A model generated the notes under the pieces. It was not told where the DNA came from and did not search any database. It saw only the letters and a program-made list of their open reading frames with translations. Positions 38,816 to 52,440 of a stretch of DNA of 64,000 bases are shown here, piece by piece (position 1 is the first letter of the stretch; each line of letters starts with the position of its first letter). This DNA is from Burkholderiales bacterium (lineage in GTDB: Bacteria; Pseudomonadota; Gammaproteobacteria; Burkholderiales; Casimicrobiaceae): the NCBI GenBank assembly GCA_020853025.1, contig JADYZP010000052.1:59371-123370 (forward strand). The letters run 5' to 3'. The translations under genes were made by a program, and so were the position numbers.

Positions 38816-40345
38816 TCACCGTGGCATCCGCGGCACGAGAATGAGCGCGCGGAATTCCTGCGCGGCGAGCTCGGATTTGCGCATCGGCCCATCCGGGAAC
38901 AAGCCGAGGGCGAAGACCGCGGCCACGATCGCGCCCAGGATCAGCTTCTCGCGCCAGACGAGGTCCATCACCGGTGCATGTGGCAGCTTCTCGGGGCCGA
39001 ACAGGAACGACTTCGCGAAGCGCAGCATGTACAGCGCGCTCAGTACGACGCCGGCGACCGCCGCGGCGCTCATCAGCAGCGGGAACACCGCGCCGTCCTG
39101 ATACTGTCGCCAGCCGGTGGTGGCGGTACCGAGCAGCACCAGGAACTCGCCGGTGAAGCCGCTGGTCGTCGGCAAGCCGATCGATGCCAGCGTAAGCACC
39201 ATAAAAAACACCGAGTAGATCGGCAGCGCACGGGCGAGCCCTCCATAGGCGGCAAGTTCCCGGGTATGACAACGCTCGTAGATCATGCCGACCATCAGGA
39301 ACAGCCCGCCTGCCGTGAGTCCGTGGCTCACCATCTGGATCACCGCGCCCTGGATACCGATGATGTCGAGGCTGATGAGCCCCAGCATCACGTAGCCCAG
39401 GTGACTGATCGAAGAATAGGCGATGATCTTCTTGATGTCGTTTTGCACCAGCGCGAGGCAGGCGCCGTAGATGATGCTGACTACCGCGAGCGACATGAAC
39501 AGCGGTGTCAGCTGTCGCGTCGCGTCGGGGAACAGCGGGAAGCCGAGCTTCATGAATCCGTAGCTTCCCATCTTCAGCAATACGCCGGCCAGGATTACCG
39601 ACCCGGCCGTCGGTGCCTCCACGTGGGCTTGCGGCAGCCAGGTGTGCAGCGGCACCATCGGCATCTTGATGGCAAAGGACAGCGCGAAGGCCGACAGCAA
39701 CGTCAACTGCACCGGCCGCGGCAGCCGCGCGCGGGTCAGGTCGGCAAACGCGAAGGACAGCTCGCCCGACGGCGACTGCAGCATATAGACCAGGTAGATG
39801 ATCGCCGCCAGCATCAGGATGCTGCCGAATGCCGTGTAGAGCACGAATTTGAATGTCGCGTAGATGCGCCGCTCGCCCCCCCAGATGCCGATGATGAGAA
39901 ACATCGGGATCATCATCGTTTCCCAGAACAGATAGAACAGAAACAGGTCCTGGGCGACGAAGGCGCCCAGCATCGCGAACTGGAGCAGCAGCACCATGCA
40001 ATAGAAGAACTTCAGGTCCTTGCGGATCGCGCTGAATGCTCCCGCCACGACCAGCGGACCCAGGAACACCGTCAGCAGCACGAGCAGCACGTTGTAGCCA
40101 TCGAGGCCGATCGCGTACTGAACGCCCCAGGCGGGAATCCAGGCAATGTGCGTCGCGAACTGCAACCCCACCGTCGCCGCGTCGAAGCGCAGGTACAGCG
40201 CACCTCCGATAACGAACTGCGCGAGCGTCACGACAAGCGCGACCGCGCGGATCGCATCCTCCTTCAGCGAAGGCAGCGCCAGCAGCAACGCGACGCCCGC
40301 GACCGGCAGTAGCAGCATCACGTTGAGCCAGGTCGCGTCAGCCAC
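38816..40345 (-). CDS. nuoM: NADH-quinone oxidoreductase subunit M
   Basis: KMPMVPLHTWLPQAHVEAPTAGSVILAGVLLKMGSYG. Confidence 0.96.
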   Translation of the reverse strand: MADATWLNVMLLLPVAGVALLLALPSLKEDAIRAVALVVTLAQFVIGGALYLRFDAATVGLQFATHIAWIPAWGVQYAIGLDGYNVLLVLLTVFLGPLVVAGAFSAIRKDLKFFYCMVLLLQFAMLGAFVAQDLFLFYLFWETMMIPMFLIIGIWGGERRIYATFKFVLYTAFGSILMLAAIIYLVYMLQSPSGELSFAFADLTRARLPRPVQLTLLSAFALSFAIKMPMVPLHTWLPQAHVEAPTAGSVILAGVLLKMGSYGFMKLGFPLFPDATRQLTPLFMSLAVVSIIYGACLALVQNDIKKIIAYSSISHLGYVMLGLISLDIIGIQGAVIQMVSHGLTAGGLFLMVGMIYERCHTRELAAYGGLARALPIYSVFFMVLTLASIGLPTTSGFTGEFLVLLGTATTGWRQYQDGAVFPLLMSAAAVAGVVLSALYMLRFAKSFLFGPEKLPHAPVMDLVWREKLILGAIVAAVFALGLFPDGPMRKSELAAQEFRALILVPRMPR

Positions 40346-42218
40346 GGCCGAGACTCCACGTCAGCAGCATCGCACTGCCGGCGAGCACCAGGAACAGGTA
40401 GCGGTGCAGGTTGCCGCTTTGCACGACGCAGAAGGCGGCCGCGGTTCGTCGGGCGAGCCTCACCATGCCGTCGAGAGAGCCGTCGAGGAGCACCCGGTCG
40501 GAGAGGCGCAGGAATACGGCGTCCGAGATCCAGGTCAGCGGACGACCCAGCACGCGCTCGTAGAACTCGTCGACGTAGTACTTGTTCGCGAGCACGCGCG
40601 ACAGAGCCGCGATGCGCGCGCCGAAACGCTCGGCACGCCGCGCATCGCCGCCGAAGAACCAGGCCGCCAGTGCGAGTCCGGCGAAGGCGATCACCACCGA
40701 CAGCCAGAGCAGCGGCGCCTCGAATTGTTGCAGGTGTTCCGCAACCGGCGGCAGCGGCAGCAGCGGCTCCAGGTAGTGCGGCACGGCGACGAAGCCGCCG
40801 GCGGCGGAGGCCACCGCGAGCACGACAAGCACGCCGGTCATCGATGTCGCCGACTCGTGTACGTGGTGCTCGACTTCCGGCGTCATCCGCGACCGGCCGA
40901 GGAAGGTGAGCCACAGCAGGCGGAACATGTAGAACGCGGTCAGCAGTGCGGTCGCCGCGCCGACCGCCCATAGCAGCACCGAGCCGCCATGGTCGCTGGC
41001 GAAGGCGTACCAAAGGATCTCGTCCTTGGAGAAAAAGCCGGCCAGCGGCGGGATGCCGGCGATCGCCGCGGTCGCCACGGCGAAAGTGACGAAGGTCACC
41101 GGTATGCGCCTGGCGAGCCCGCCCATTTTGCGCACATCCTGCTCGCCGCCGAGCGCGTGGATCACGCTGCCGGCGCCCAGGAACAGGCAGGCCTTGAAGA
41201 ACGCATGCGTCATCACGTGGAAGATCGCGACGCCGTAGGCACCGACGCCGAGCGCCACGAACATGAAGCCCAGCTGCGATATGGTCGAGTACGCGAGCAC
41301 ACGCTTGATGTCGTGCTGCGCGATGGCGACCGTCGCCGCGAAGAACGCCGTCGCCGCACCGACGACCGTGATCACCTGCGACGCCGTCTCGGCGTGCATG
41401 TAGACGCCCGACATCCTCGCCACCAGGTAGACCCCGGCCGTCACCATCGTCGCCGCATGGATCAGCGCCGACACCGGGGTCGGGCCGGCCATCGCGTCGG
41501 GCAGCCAGACGTGCAGCGGGATCTGCGCCGACTTGCCGGTGGCGCCGATGAACAGCAGGATGCCGATCAGGCTGGCCGGCACCGCCGGCGGTGGACCGGC
41601 GGCGAAGGCCGCGTTGATGCGGTCCATGTCGAGCGTGCCGACCGCGAAATACAACGCGAACATGCCGAGCAGGAAGCCGGCGTCGCCGATGCGATTGGTG
41701 ACGAAGGCCTTTTTGCCCGCGCGCGCCTTGTCGGGGTCGTCGAACCAGAAGCCGATCAGCAGGTAGGACGCGAGTCCGACACCTTCCCAGCCGACGAAGA
41801 GCACCAGCAGTGACCGCGCGAGCACCAGCAGCAGCATGAGGAACAGGAACAGGTTGAGATATGCGAAGTAGCGCGCGTAACTCTTGTCCTCCTTCATGTA
41901 GCCGATCGAATAAACGTGAATCAGCGAGCCGACGCCGGTCACGACCAGCGTCATCACCGCGCTCAAGGGGTCGAGGTAGAGCGCGACGTCGAAACCACTG
42001 CCGGCGATGGCGGCCCACGTGTAGAGGGTCGCCACCTGCGGCGCACCTCCACGCACCGAAAGCTCGGCAAACAACAGGATCGCGAGAGCGAAGGTCGCGA
42101 TCGGCAGGCTGCATCCGACCACCGACACGAAGCGGTGGCCAAGCCGGTTGCCGGCGAGGCCGTTGACAAGAAAGCCGAACAACGGCAGCAGGACGATCGC
42201 GGTGAGCGCAAGTGCCAA
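40338..42218 (-). CDS. nuoL: NADH-quinone oxidoreductase subunit L
   Basis: GKSAQIPLHVWLPDAMAGPTPVSALIHAATMVTAGVYL. Confidence 0.96.
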   Translation of the reverse strand: MALALTAIVLLPLFGFLVNGLAGNRLGHRFVSVVGCSLPIATFALAILLFAELSVRGGAPQVATLYTWAAIAGSGFDVALYLDPLSAVMTLVVTGVGSLIHVYSIGYMKEDKSYARYFAYLNLFLFLMLLLVLARSLLVLFVGWEGVGLASYLLIGFWFDDPDKARAGKKAFVTNRIGDAGFLLGMFALYFAVGTLDMDRINAAFAAGPPPAVPASLIGILLFIGATGKSAQIPLHVWLPDAMAGPTPVSALIHAATMVTAGVYLVARMSGVYMHAETASQVITVVGAATAFFAATVAIAQHDIKRVLAYSTISQLGFMFVALGVGAYGVAIFHVMTHAFFKACLFLGAGSVIHALGGEQDVRKMGGLARRIPVTFVTFAVATAAIAGIPPLAGFFSKDEILWYAFASDHGGSVLLWAVGAATALLTAFYMFRLLWLTFLGRSRMTPEVEHHVHESATSMTGVLVVLAVASAAGGFVAVPHYLEPLLPLPPVAEHLQQFEAPLLWLSVVIAFAGLALAAWFFGGDARRAERFGARIAALSRVLANKYYVDEFYERVLGRPLTWISDAVFLRLSDRVLLDGSLDGMVRLARRTAAAFCVVQSGNLHRYLFLVLAGSAMLLTWSLGRG

Positions 42219-42224
42219 GAGCCG

Positions 42225-42527
42225 CTAGCCTTTCAGTTCCGCGTAGGCGCCCGCGTCCAGCGTACGGCGTCTTCGAACCAGCAGCAGCACCAGCGGAATG
42301 GCGATGGCAATTTCGGCCGCGGCGACGACGAAAGCGAGGAAGACCAGCACGGCGCCGGCCGTCGTGTCGGTCTGCCGCGCCAGCGTGACCAGCGCCAGGT
42401 TGGCAGCATTGAGCATCAACTCCATGCACATCAGCATCACCAGCACGTTGCGACGGATGATGACCCCGACGAAGCCCAGCGCAAACAGCGCCAGCGCGAG
42501 GACCAGCAGCGCGGAAAGCTTATCCAT
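42225..42527 (-). CDS. nuoK: NADH-quinone oxidoreductase subunit K
   Basis: RNVLVMLMCMELMLNAANL. Confidence 0.94.
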   Translation of the reverse strand: MDKLSALLVLALALFALGFVGVIIRRNVLVMLMCMELMLNAANLALVTLARQTDTTAGAVLVFLAFVVAAAEIAIAIPLVLLLVRRRRTLDAGAYAELKG

Positions 42528-43041
42528 GGTCTTTGTCGTCCAGGCGCACGACGACGATGGCGGCAACGACCGCCGCGACCAGCAGCACCGACGTCACCTC
42601 GAACTGCAGCCAGTAGCGGGACAGGAAGTCGACGGCGAACTGCCCGATCCCGAACAGCGCGGTGGCCGGCTGCACTCCGCCGGTGTCGCGCCAGACCGCA
42701 TGTCCGAGCACCACGAAGAAGAGCAGCCCCGCCGCTGCCGCCGGCACGACCAGCCGCGTAAAGCGGTGCGTGAACGACAGGTCGCGGACGTCGAGCAGCA
42801 TGATCACGTAGACGATGAACACCATCACTGCGCTGACGTAGATCAGCACCTGGAACGCGGCGATGAAGTGGACGCCGAGCAGGCCGTAGATGCCTCCCAG
42901 AGAAATCATCGTGCCGATCAGCGCCATCGCCACGCGCATCGGATGCCGCAGCACCAGCATCGCCACCGCGCCGGCGAGCGCGAAGACCCCGAAGAGGACG
43001 AGCAATGCGGTATCCGCGTACTGGAGCGTGGCTTCGATCAT
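42520..43041 (-). CDS. nuoJ: NADH-quinone oxidoreductase subunit J
   Basis: Polytopic, AFQVLIYVSAVMVFIVYVIML. Confidence 0.93.
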   Translation of the reverse strand: MIEATLQYADTALLVLFGVFALAGAVAMLVLRHPMRVAMALIGTMISLGGIYGLLGVHFIAAFQVLIYVSAVMVFIVYVIMLLDVRDLSFTHRFTRLVVPAAAAGLLFFVVLGHAVWRDTGGVQPATALFGIGQFAVDFLSRYWLQFEVTSVLLVAAVVAAIVVVRLDDKDHG

Positions 43042-43619
43042 CGCGATTCTCGAAAGGTCGCCGTGCCGGTCTTTCCGGGATAGGGCTTGGCGACGTCGGA
43101 TTGAGGGTTCCAGCTCAACAGCTCCGGCAGCGTGATCCACATCCGTTCGCGGTCGCGGCCGGGGAAGTCGGGCACCATGCGGACCATGCGAATCGCGTCC
43201 TCGGGACACGCCTCGATGCACAGTCCGCAGAAGATGCAACGCGAATAGTCGATCGTAAATGCCGACGGGGACTTCGGATGCGCCGGATCGTCCGGGTCGA
43301 AGGCGGCGTCGATCTCGATGCACTGCGCCGGGCAGACGGTCGCGCACATGTTGCAGGCGATGCACTGCGGCCGGCCGTCGGGCCGCTGCGTCAGGATGTG
43401 CTTGCCACGATTGTTGGCGGCATAGTCGGCGCGCGTCTCCTCCGGGTAGTACGTCGTCAGCGCGCCCTTGCGCAGCGTCATCCACCGCCACATATTGCGC
43501 ACGAAGACGCCGCCGGTGATCGACAGGCCGCGCACGATCTCGGGCAGGTACAAGCGCTCCCACCACGACATCGTCGGCGCGTTCCAGTATTGCCTGCGAA
43601 CGTGCGGGCGGCGGTTCAT
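43038..43619 (-). CDS. nuoI: NADH-quinone oxidoreductase subunit I
   Basis: Two 4Fe-4S motifs CIACNMCATVCP and CIFCGLCIEACP. Confidence 0.95.
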   Translation of the reverse strand: MNRRPHVRRQYWNAPTMSWWERLYLPEIVRGLSITGGVFVRNMWRWMTLRKGALTTYYPEETRADYAANNRGKHILTQRPDGRPQCIACNMCATVCPAQCIEIDAAFDPDDPAHPKSPSAFTIDYSRCIFCGLCIEACPEDAIRMVRMVPDFPGRDRERMWITLPELLSWNPQSDVAKPYPGKTGTATFRESR

Positions 43620-44760
43620 CGCTGCAGCAGGAAGACGACGACCGCGGTGACGACCAGGTTGGCCAGGCACAGCGGCAGCATGAACTTCCACGCGAACATC
43701 AACACCTGGTCGAAGCGGAAGCGCGGCAAAGTCCAGCGGATCAGGATCTGGAACGACGACATCGCGAGCACCTTCACCAGGAAGGTGGAAAGCTGCAGCA
43801 CGACGACCGTGCCGTGCGCGAGCGGCACGACATGACCGCCCGGCAGCGCGAAGCCGGAGTCGTTCAGGAACGGCAGGTTGTAGCCGCCGAGGAACAGCGT
43901 CGTGAACAGCGCGCCGATGATCGCGATCTCGATGAACTCGGCGAACATGAACAGTCCCATCTTCATCGCGCTGTATTCGGTGTAGAAGCCGGCAATCAGC
44001 TCCGATTCCGCCTCCGGCAGGTCGAAGGGGATGCGTTTGTTCTCGGCGATCGCCGCCGTGAGGAAAAGCGTCGCGGCGAAGGGCTGATAGACGATTCCCC
44101 ATGCCGGCAGGAAGCCCAGCACCAGCCCCGACTGTTGCTGCACCATCGCGTTGAGGTCGAGCGTGCCGTAGATCAGGATCAGGCCGAGGACGGTGAGGCC
44201 CATGACCAGTTCGTAGGAGATCATCTGCGCGCCCGCACGCAACGCGCCCAGCATCGAGAACTTGTTCGACGACGACCAGCCGGCGAGCATGGCGCCGATG
44301 ACCGACAGGCCACCGAAGGCGAACACGATCAGCAGGCCCGCATCGAGGCGCGCGATCTGCATCGGGTAGCTGCGCTCGCCGAACCAGTCCGCGACCGCCG
44401 GCAGTGCCGAGAGCAGCTTGCCCGGGTCCAGCGTACCGCCGAAGGGGATGACGCCGAACACCAGCAGCACCGGCGTGAACACGACCCAGGGCGCGATCAT
44501 GTAGGCGAGGCGATCGTAGGCGGCCGGCTTCCAGTCTTCCTTCAGCAGCATCTTCAGGCCGTCGGCCATGCCGTGGAACAGGCCCCACCAGACAAGTTTC
44601 ACTTGCGTGAACGGGATGCGCACATAGGCGCGGTTGGCGCCGATGCGGTCGGACATCACCGCCGCCTGCTTGCGCTCGACCCAGGTCAGCACGGTGCCGA
44701 AGAGCAGCAGCACCGTCAGCGCGTAGCCGATGTAGACGATGGCGATGACGAGATCCTGGA

Positions 44761-44764
<4 letters not shown>
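43616..44764 (-). CDS. nuoH: NADH-quinone oxidoreductase subunit H
   Basis: WVERKQAAVMSDRIGANRAYV, NKRIPFDLPEAESELIAGFYTEYS. Confidence 0.96.
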
Positions 44765-47506
<2,742 letters not shown>

Positions 47507-47563
47507 TGGCGCGGCGCAGGCGGGTGAGGGGAAACCGCGGGTGCTGTGAGCGTGGAGGTCGCT

Positions 47564-48028
47564 TCATCCGAGCTCCCGCAGCAGCGCATCGAGCCGCTCG
47601 ATGCTCATCGACTCGTGATACGTCTCGTTGACCACCACCACCGGCGCCGTGCCGCAGGAACCCAGGCACTCGACCGTCGAGAACGTGATGCGGCCGTCGG
47701 CCGTGGTCTCGCCGGGACCGATGCCGAGCGATGCGCCGACGTGCGCGATCAGCCGTTCCGCCCCGCACATCGAGCAGCTGACGTTGCGGCAGGTCTGCAG
47801 GTGCCAGCGGCCGACCGGTGTGCGCCGGAACTGCGTGTAATACGACAGCACCTCCTCGATCTGGATGCGCGGGACCCCGAGGTAGGCGACGAGGCCGTCG
47901 ATGTCGCTGTCGGCGACGAAGCCACGATCCTCCTGGATGCGCCGCACGCAGGGCAGCACCAGCGACGACTCGAAACCGGCCGGGAAACGCGCCTTCAGCC
48001 GCTCGAATTCGGGGATCAGATGCTTCAT
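47564..48028 (-). CDS. nuoE: NADH-quinone oxidoreductase subunit E
   Basis: 2Fe-2S thioredoxin-like: CRNVSCSMCGAE...ECLGSCGTAPV. Confidence 0.94.
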   Translation of the reverse strand: MKHLIPEFERLKARFPAGFESSLVLPCVRRIQEDRGFVADSDIDGLVAYLGVPRIQIEEVLSYYTQFRRTPVGRWHLQTCRNVSCSMCGAERLIAHVGASLGIGPGETTADGRITFSTVECLGSCGTAPVVVVNETYHESMSIERLDALLRELG

Positions 48029-48057
48029 CGGTCGCTCATTGCCCGGTTATCGCTCAC

Positions 48058-49287
48058 TCATCGGTCACACTCGCCGCCGATCATGTTCACCGAACCGAAG
48101 GTCGGCACGATGTCGGCAAGCTGATAGCCTTCGAGCATCTTGTGGACGCCACCCATGTGGACGAAGCTGGGCGCGCGCACGTGCACCTTGTACGGGACCC
48201 CGCCGCCGGTACTGACCAGGTAGAAGCCGAGCTCGCCGTTGGGCGACTCGTGCGCGACGTAGATCTCGCCCGCCGGCACGGCCGGCCCATCCATCACCAG
48301 CTTGAAGTGGTTTATCAGCGACTCGATTTCCGTGTAGACGAGTTGCTTGTCCGGGAACGTGCAGCGGTGGTCGTCGACGTTGATCGGGCCCGCGGGCAGC
48401 ATCTCCATCAGCTGCCGGATCATGTGCACGGACTCGTCCATCTCGCGCATCCGAACGTAATAGCGATCGTAGTTGTCGCCTTTGATGCCGACTGGCACCT
48501 CGAAGTCGAGCTCGGCGTACGCGAGGTACGGCGTGTCGCGGCGCAGGTCGAGTACCGCACCGGTCGAGCGCAGTATCGGACCCGTATAGCCCCAGTGCAG
48601 CGCGTCGGCGGTCGAGATCACGCCGACGTCGCGCATGCGGTCGATGAAGATCCGGTTGCGGTCGATGAGCCCGTGCACGCGCGCGACGAAAACCTCGTAC
48701 TTGTCGAGGATGTCCGCGAGCCTGGTCAGCCAGTCGGCCGGCAGGTCGCGGGCGAGTCCGCCGATGCGGCCGTAGGTGTAGGTGACGCGCGCGCCAGTCA
48801 GGTTCGCCAGGTGCTCGTACATGTAATCGCGGACCATCACCAGATAGAGGAACGCGGTCATCGCGCCCAGCTCCATCAGTCCGGCGGCGATGCAGGTCAG
48901 GTGGTCGACGAGCCGCGAGTACTCCGACAGCAGCGTGCGCAGATAGCGGCAGCGCGGCGTGATCGTCACGCCCATCAACTGCTCGACAGCGTCGCAGTAC
49001 GCGAAGTCGTTGATCAGCGCCGACACGTAGTTCAGCCGGTCGACATAGGGGATCAGGTTGTGCCAGGTGTGCGATTCGCACTCCTTCTCGAAACCGCGGT
49101 GCAGGTAACCGGCGTGCACATCGGTGCGCACGACACGCTCGCCGTCGAGTGCGGCGATGATCTGCACGGTGCCGTGCGTCGCCGGATGCGACGGCCCGAT
49201 GTTGACGATGACGGGACCACCCTCGCCCTCCGGCGCGAAGGCCGGCCGGACCGGATTCGGCAGCGTGGCCAGCGGTGGCGGCTTCAT
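48058..49287 (-). CDS. nuoD: NADH-quinone oxidoreductase subunit D
   Basis: GPSHPATHGTVQI, HRGFEK, VHMGGVHKMLEGYQLADIVPTFGSVNMIGGECDR. Confidence 0.96.
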   Translation of the reverse strand: MKPPPLATLPNPVRPAFAPEGEGGPVIVNIGPSHPATHGTVQIIAALDGERVVRTDVHAGYLHRGFEKECESHTWHNLIPYVDRLNYVSALINDFAYCDAVEQLMGVTITPRCRYLRTLLSEYSRLVDHLTCIAAGLMELGAMTAFLYLVMVRDYMYEHLANLTGARVTYTYGRIGGLARDLPADWLTRLADILDKYEVFVARVHGLIDRNRIFIDRMRDVGVISTADALHWGYTGPILRSTGAVLDLRRDTPYLAYAELDFEVPVGIKGDNYDRYYVRMREMDESVHMIRQLMEMLPAGPINVDDHRCTFPDKQLVYTEIESLINHFKLVMDGPAVPAGEIYVAHESPNGELGFYLVSTGGGVPYKVHVRAPSFVHMGGVHKMLEGYQLADIVPTFGSVNMIGGECDR

Positions 49288-49757
49288 GGCGTCCGGTAGG
49301 GTACGAGCGGCTGCTCACGCTCTTTCGGATAGTCCTTGCGCAGCGGGTGTCCGACGAAGCCCTCGTAGAGCAGGATCGGCCGCAGGTCGTCGTTACCGAC
49401 GAAGCCGATACCGTACATGTCGTGGCATTCGCGCTCCATGAACGCCGCCGACCCGTAGAGCGTGGTCAGCGACGGCACCGCGGCGGCGCGCTCGGGCACC
49501 GCGGTCTTCAGGCGGACCCGCAGCCGCCGCTGCGTCGAGTAGAAGTGCCAGACGACGTCGAAGCGCAGCGGACGCTCCGGCCAGTCGATCGCGGTCACAT
49601 CGAGCAGAAGATCGAAGGCGAGTTCGGCCGCAAGCCGCGCCGCCGTCATGGCAACGGCGTCGGGCGCGACTTCGACGATCAGCAATCCGTGCTCGATGCG
49701 CGCCGGCCGGCCGTCGACGGCGAGCGCTTCCGCGAGTGTTTCGAGCGCAGTCGGCAT
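49284..49757 (-). CDS. nuoC: NADH-quinone oxidoreductase subunit C
   Basis: ERECHDMYGIGFVGNDDLRPILLYEGFVGHPLRKDYP. Confidence 0.95.
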   Translation of the reverse strand: MPTALETLAEALAVDGRPARIEHGLLIVEVAPDAVAMTAARLAAELAFDLLLDVTAIDWPERPLRFDVVWHFYSTQRRLRVRLKTAVPERAAAVPSLTTLYGSAAFMERECHDMYGIGFVGNDDLRPILLYEGFVGHPLRKDYPKEREQPLVPYRTP

Positions 49758-49763
49758 CTTGCG

Positions 49764-50285
49764 TCAGAAAGTGTCGGTCACGATCGGATGTTTCGACCGC
49801 GCGATCATGCCCTGCAGGCGCATGATGCCGTCGATCACCATCTCGGGCCGCGGCGGACAGCCGGGCACGTAGATATCGACCGGAATGACGCGATCGATAC
49901 CCTGCACCGCTGCGTAGTTCCGGTAGAACCCGCCGGAGGTCGCGCAAACGCCGAAGGCCATCACCCACTTCGGTTCGCACATCTGCTCGTAGACGCGACG
50001 CAACACCGGCGCCTGCTTGTGGGTGACGGTACCGACGACCATCAACAGATCCGCCTGCCGCGGCGAGAAGCGAGGCAGCGCGGCGCCGAAGCGGTCGGTA
50101 TCGTAAGGCGACGAACTCACCGCCATGAATTCCATTGCGCAGCAGGCAGTGACGAAGGGGTAGGGAAACAGCGAGAACTTGCGTGCCCAGCCAACCAACT
50201 CGTCCTTCTTTGTCGTCAAGTATTCGAACGCAGCGCTGCGGCCGCCAGCGTGGGCAATCGGATCGCCGCGCACGTCTGCGGTCAT
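49764..50285 (-). CDS. nuoB: NADH-quinone oxidoreductase subunit B
   Basis: TACCAMEFMA, VPGCPPRPE. Confidence 0.95.
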   Translation of the reverse strand: MTADVRGDPIAHAGGRSAAFEYLTTKKDELVGWARKFSLFPYPFVTACCAMEFMAVSSSPYDTDRFGAALPRFSPRQADLLMVVGTVTHKQAPVLRRVYEQMCEPKWVMAFGVCATSGGFYRNYAAVQGIDRVIPVDIYVPGCPPRPEMVIDGIMRLQGMIARSKHPIVTDTF

Positions 50286-50647
50286 TGCGTCACTGCCTCG
50301 AGCAGCCGCGCCCGGTAGACGTAGAGCAGGATCAGCAGCAGCAGGAACACGAAGATGCCAAAGGTTCCCAGCATGAATCCGGTGACCGGCTGCGCAGCCA
50401 GCGCCCAGATGAACAGAAAGACGGTCTCCAGGTCGAAGAGGATGAAAACGATCGCGACCGCGTAGTACTTGATCGGCACCGCCTTGACGTTGCGCGTGTC
50501 CACCGGTGTGGCGCCACACTCGAACGGCTCGAGCTTGAGTGCGCTGGCGACAGGCTTCGGCCCGAGCAAGCGGTTGAGCAGCAGCGTGACGAACACGAAG
50601 CCGAGTATGGCCAGCGCGTAGAGCAGGAAGATCGCGTACGGGCTCAT
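50282..50647 (-). CDS. nuoA: NADH-quinone oxidoreductase subunit A
   Basis: FECGATPVDTR, VFILFDLETVFLF. Confidence 0.94.
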   Translation of the reverse strand: MSPYAIFLLYALAILGFVFVTLLLNRLLGPKPVASALKLEPFECGATPVDTRNVKAVPIKYYAVAIVFILFDLETVFLFIWALAAQPVTGFMLGTFGIFVFLLLLILLYVYRARLLEAVTQ

Positions 50648-50678
50648 TCGCGGTTGCCTTCGTAGCGTCCGCTGGCGT

Positions 50679-52349
50679 TCACACGACGTAAGTCGCGTAG
50701 GTCGGCTCGTACATCGCGGCGCGAACGGCGGCCAGGATGTCGGAAGGCATCGAAGCCTCCGCCAGGCCATCGCGCCAGCCCACCTCCGCGACGGCAGCAG
50801 CGATCTGCGCGGAGACGTCCCGGATCGCGGTCAGCGGCGGATACAGGCTCCCCTGCGCCAGGTCGGCTGCGGTCACCTGCTGCGCGAGTGTGCGCGCTGC
50901 GATCAGGAACATGTCGTCCGTGATGTGTCGCGCGCGGCTGACGATCGCGCCCAGGCCAAGTCCTGGAAAGATGTACGAATTGTTGCCCTGCCTCGGCACG
51001 AACGTCGTCCCGCCCAACGAGACCGGCGCGAAAGGACTCCCCGACGCGAACAGCGCGCGCCCCTCCGACCACTCGTAGGCCTGCGCGGCCGTGCACTCCG
51101 ACTTCGACGTCGGATTCGACAGCGAGAAGACGATCGGGCGTCGGTTCTGCGCGGCCATTGCCTGCACGACTTCGCGGGTGAAGGCACCACCGACGGCGGC
51201 AACACCGATGATCGCGGTGGGCTTAAGCTGCCGCACCGCGCTGAGAAGGTCGGCGACAGGCGAATGCTCGTGCGCAAAGCGCGTCTTGTGCGCGGCGAGT
51301 TCGGTGCGCCCGGCGACGACCAGTCCCTTCGAGTCGACCAGCCAGCAGCGACGGCGTGCGTCGTCGGCGGTCAGACCCTCGGCGACCATCGCCGCGACCA
51401 CGAGTTCGGCGATGCCGGTGGCGGCCTCGCCGGCACCCTGAAACAGCAGTCGCTGTTCGCCGAGCGTGCCTCCTGTGATACGCAACGCACTCAAGACGCC
51501 GGCGAGCGCGACGGCGGCGGTGCCCTGGATGTCGTCGTTGAACGTGCAGATGCGCTCGCGATATCGCTCGAGCAGCCGGAACGCGTTATGGTTGGCGAAG
51601 TCCTCGAACTGGACGACGACGCCGGGGAAGACCTGCTGCGTGGCATGAACGAATTCCTCGACCAGACTGTCGTAGTCGGCGCCGGTCAATCGCGGCTGGT
51701 CGAGGCCGAGATACAGCGGATCACGGCGCAGGGCCTCGTTGTTGGTTCCAACGTCGAGCAATATCGGCAGGCACTGGTTCGGATGCACGCCGGCACCCGC
51801 CGTGTACAGCGACAGCTTGCCCACCGGAATGCCCATGCCGCTCGCGCCCAAATCCCCGAGGCCGAGGATGCGTTCGCCATCGGTGACGACAATGATCGCG
51901 ACCCGGCGATGCGGCCAGTTACGCAGAATGCTCACGATCCGGCCACGGTCGTTGGCGCTGATGAACATGCCGCGCGGTCGCTGGAAGATGTGTCCGAACT
52001 GCTGGCACGCGAGACCGACGGTCGGCGTGTAGATGATCGGCATCATTTCGTCGGGGTGATCGACGACGACCCGAAAGAACAGTGTTTCGTTGCGGTCGTG
52101 CAGGGCGGCGAGGTCGATGTAGCGCTCGAGGTCGTTCGGCTTGCGGCGGAAATTTTCCAGCACCCGCGCAACCTGCGCCGACTGCGACAGCACATGCGGC
52201 GGCAATAGTCCGCGCAAGTCGAGCACATCGCGCTCGGCTTCGGTGAATGCCGTCCCCTTGTTGAGCGTGGGGTCCTGCAGCAGCATCGCTCCACGCGGGA
52301 ACGATGCCGGCAGCAGCCAAGGTGCGGCGGTCGTGCCGTCGTCGGCCAA
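50679..52349 (-). CDS. NAD(P)-dependent malic enzyme
   Basis: IIYTPTVGLACQQF, VVTDGERILGLGDLGASGMGIPVGKL, FNDDIQGTAAVALAG; TTG start with GGGAGAA ribosome site. Confidence 0.93.
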   Translation of the reverse strand: MADDGTTAAPWLLPASFPRGAMLLQDPTLNKGTAFTEAERDVLDLRGLLPPHVLSQSAQVARVLENFRRKPNDLERYIDLAALHDRNETLFFRVVVDHPDEMMPIIYTPTVGLACQQFGHIFQRPRGMFISANDRGRIVSILRNWPHRRVAIIVVTDGERILGLGDLGASGMGIPVGKLSLYTAGAGVHPNQCLPILLDVGTNNEALRRDPLYLGLDQPRLTGADYDSLVEEFVHATQQVFPGVVVQFEDFANHNAFRLLERYRERICTFNDDIQGTAAVALAGVLSALRITGGTLGEQRLLFQGAGEAATGIAELVVAAMVAEGLTADDARRRCWLVDSKGLVVAGRTELAAHKTRFAHEHSPVADLLSAVRQLKPTAIIGVAAVGGAFTREVVQAMAAQNRRPIVFSLSNPTSKSECTAAQAYEWSEGRALFASGSPFAPVSLGGTTFVPRQGNNSYIFPGLGLGAIVSRARHITDDMFLIAARTLAQQVTAADLAQGSLYPPLTAIRDVSAQIAAAVAEVGWRDGLAEASMPSDILAAVRAAMYEPTYATYVV

Positions 52350-52440
52350 GCGATTCTCCCTCGTTGCACCTCGGCGAACGCCGTTAAGGACGTGGTCCCT
52401 CGTGGCGCCGTGAATCACGAATTCGCAGCACACTCCCCAA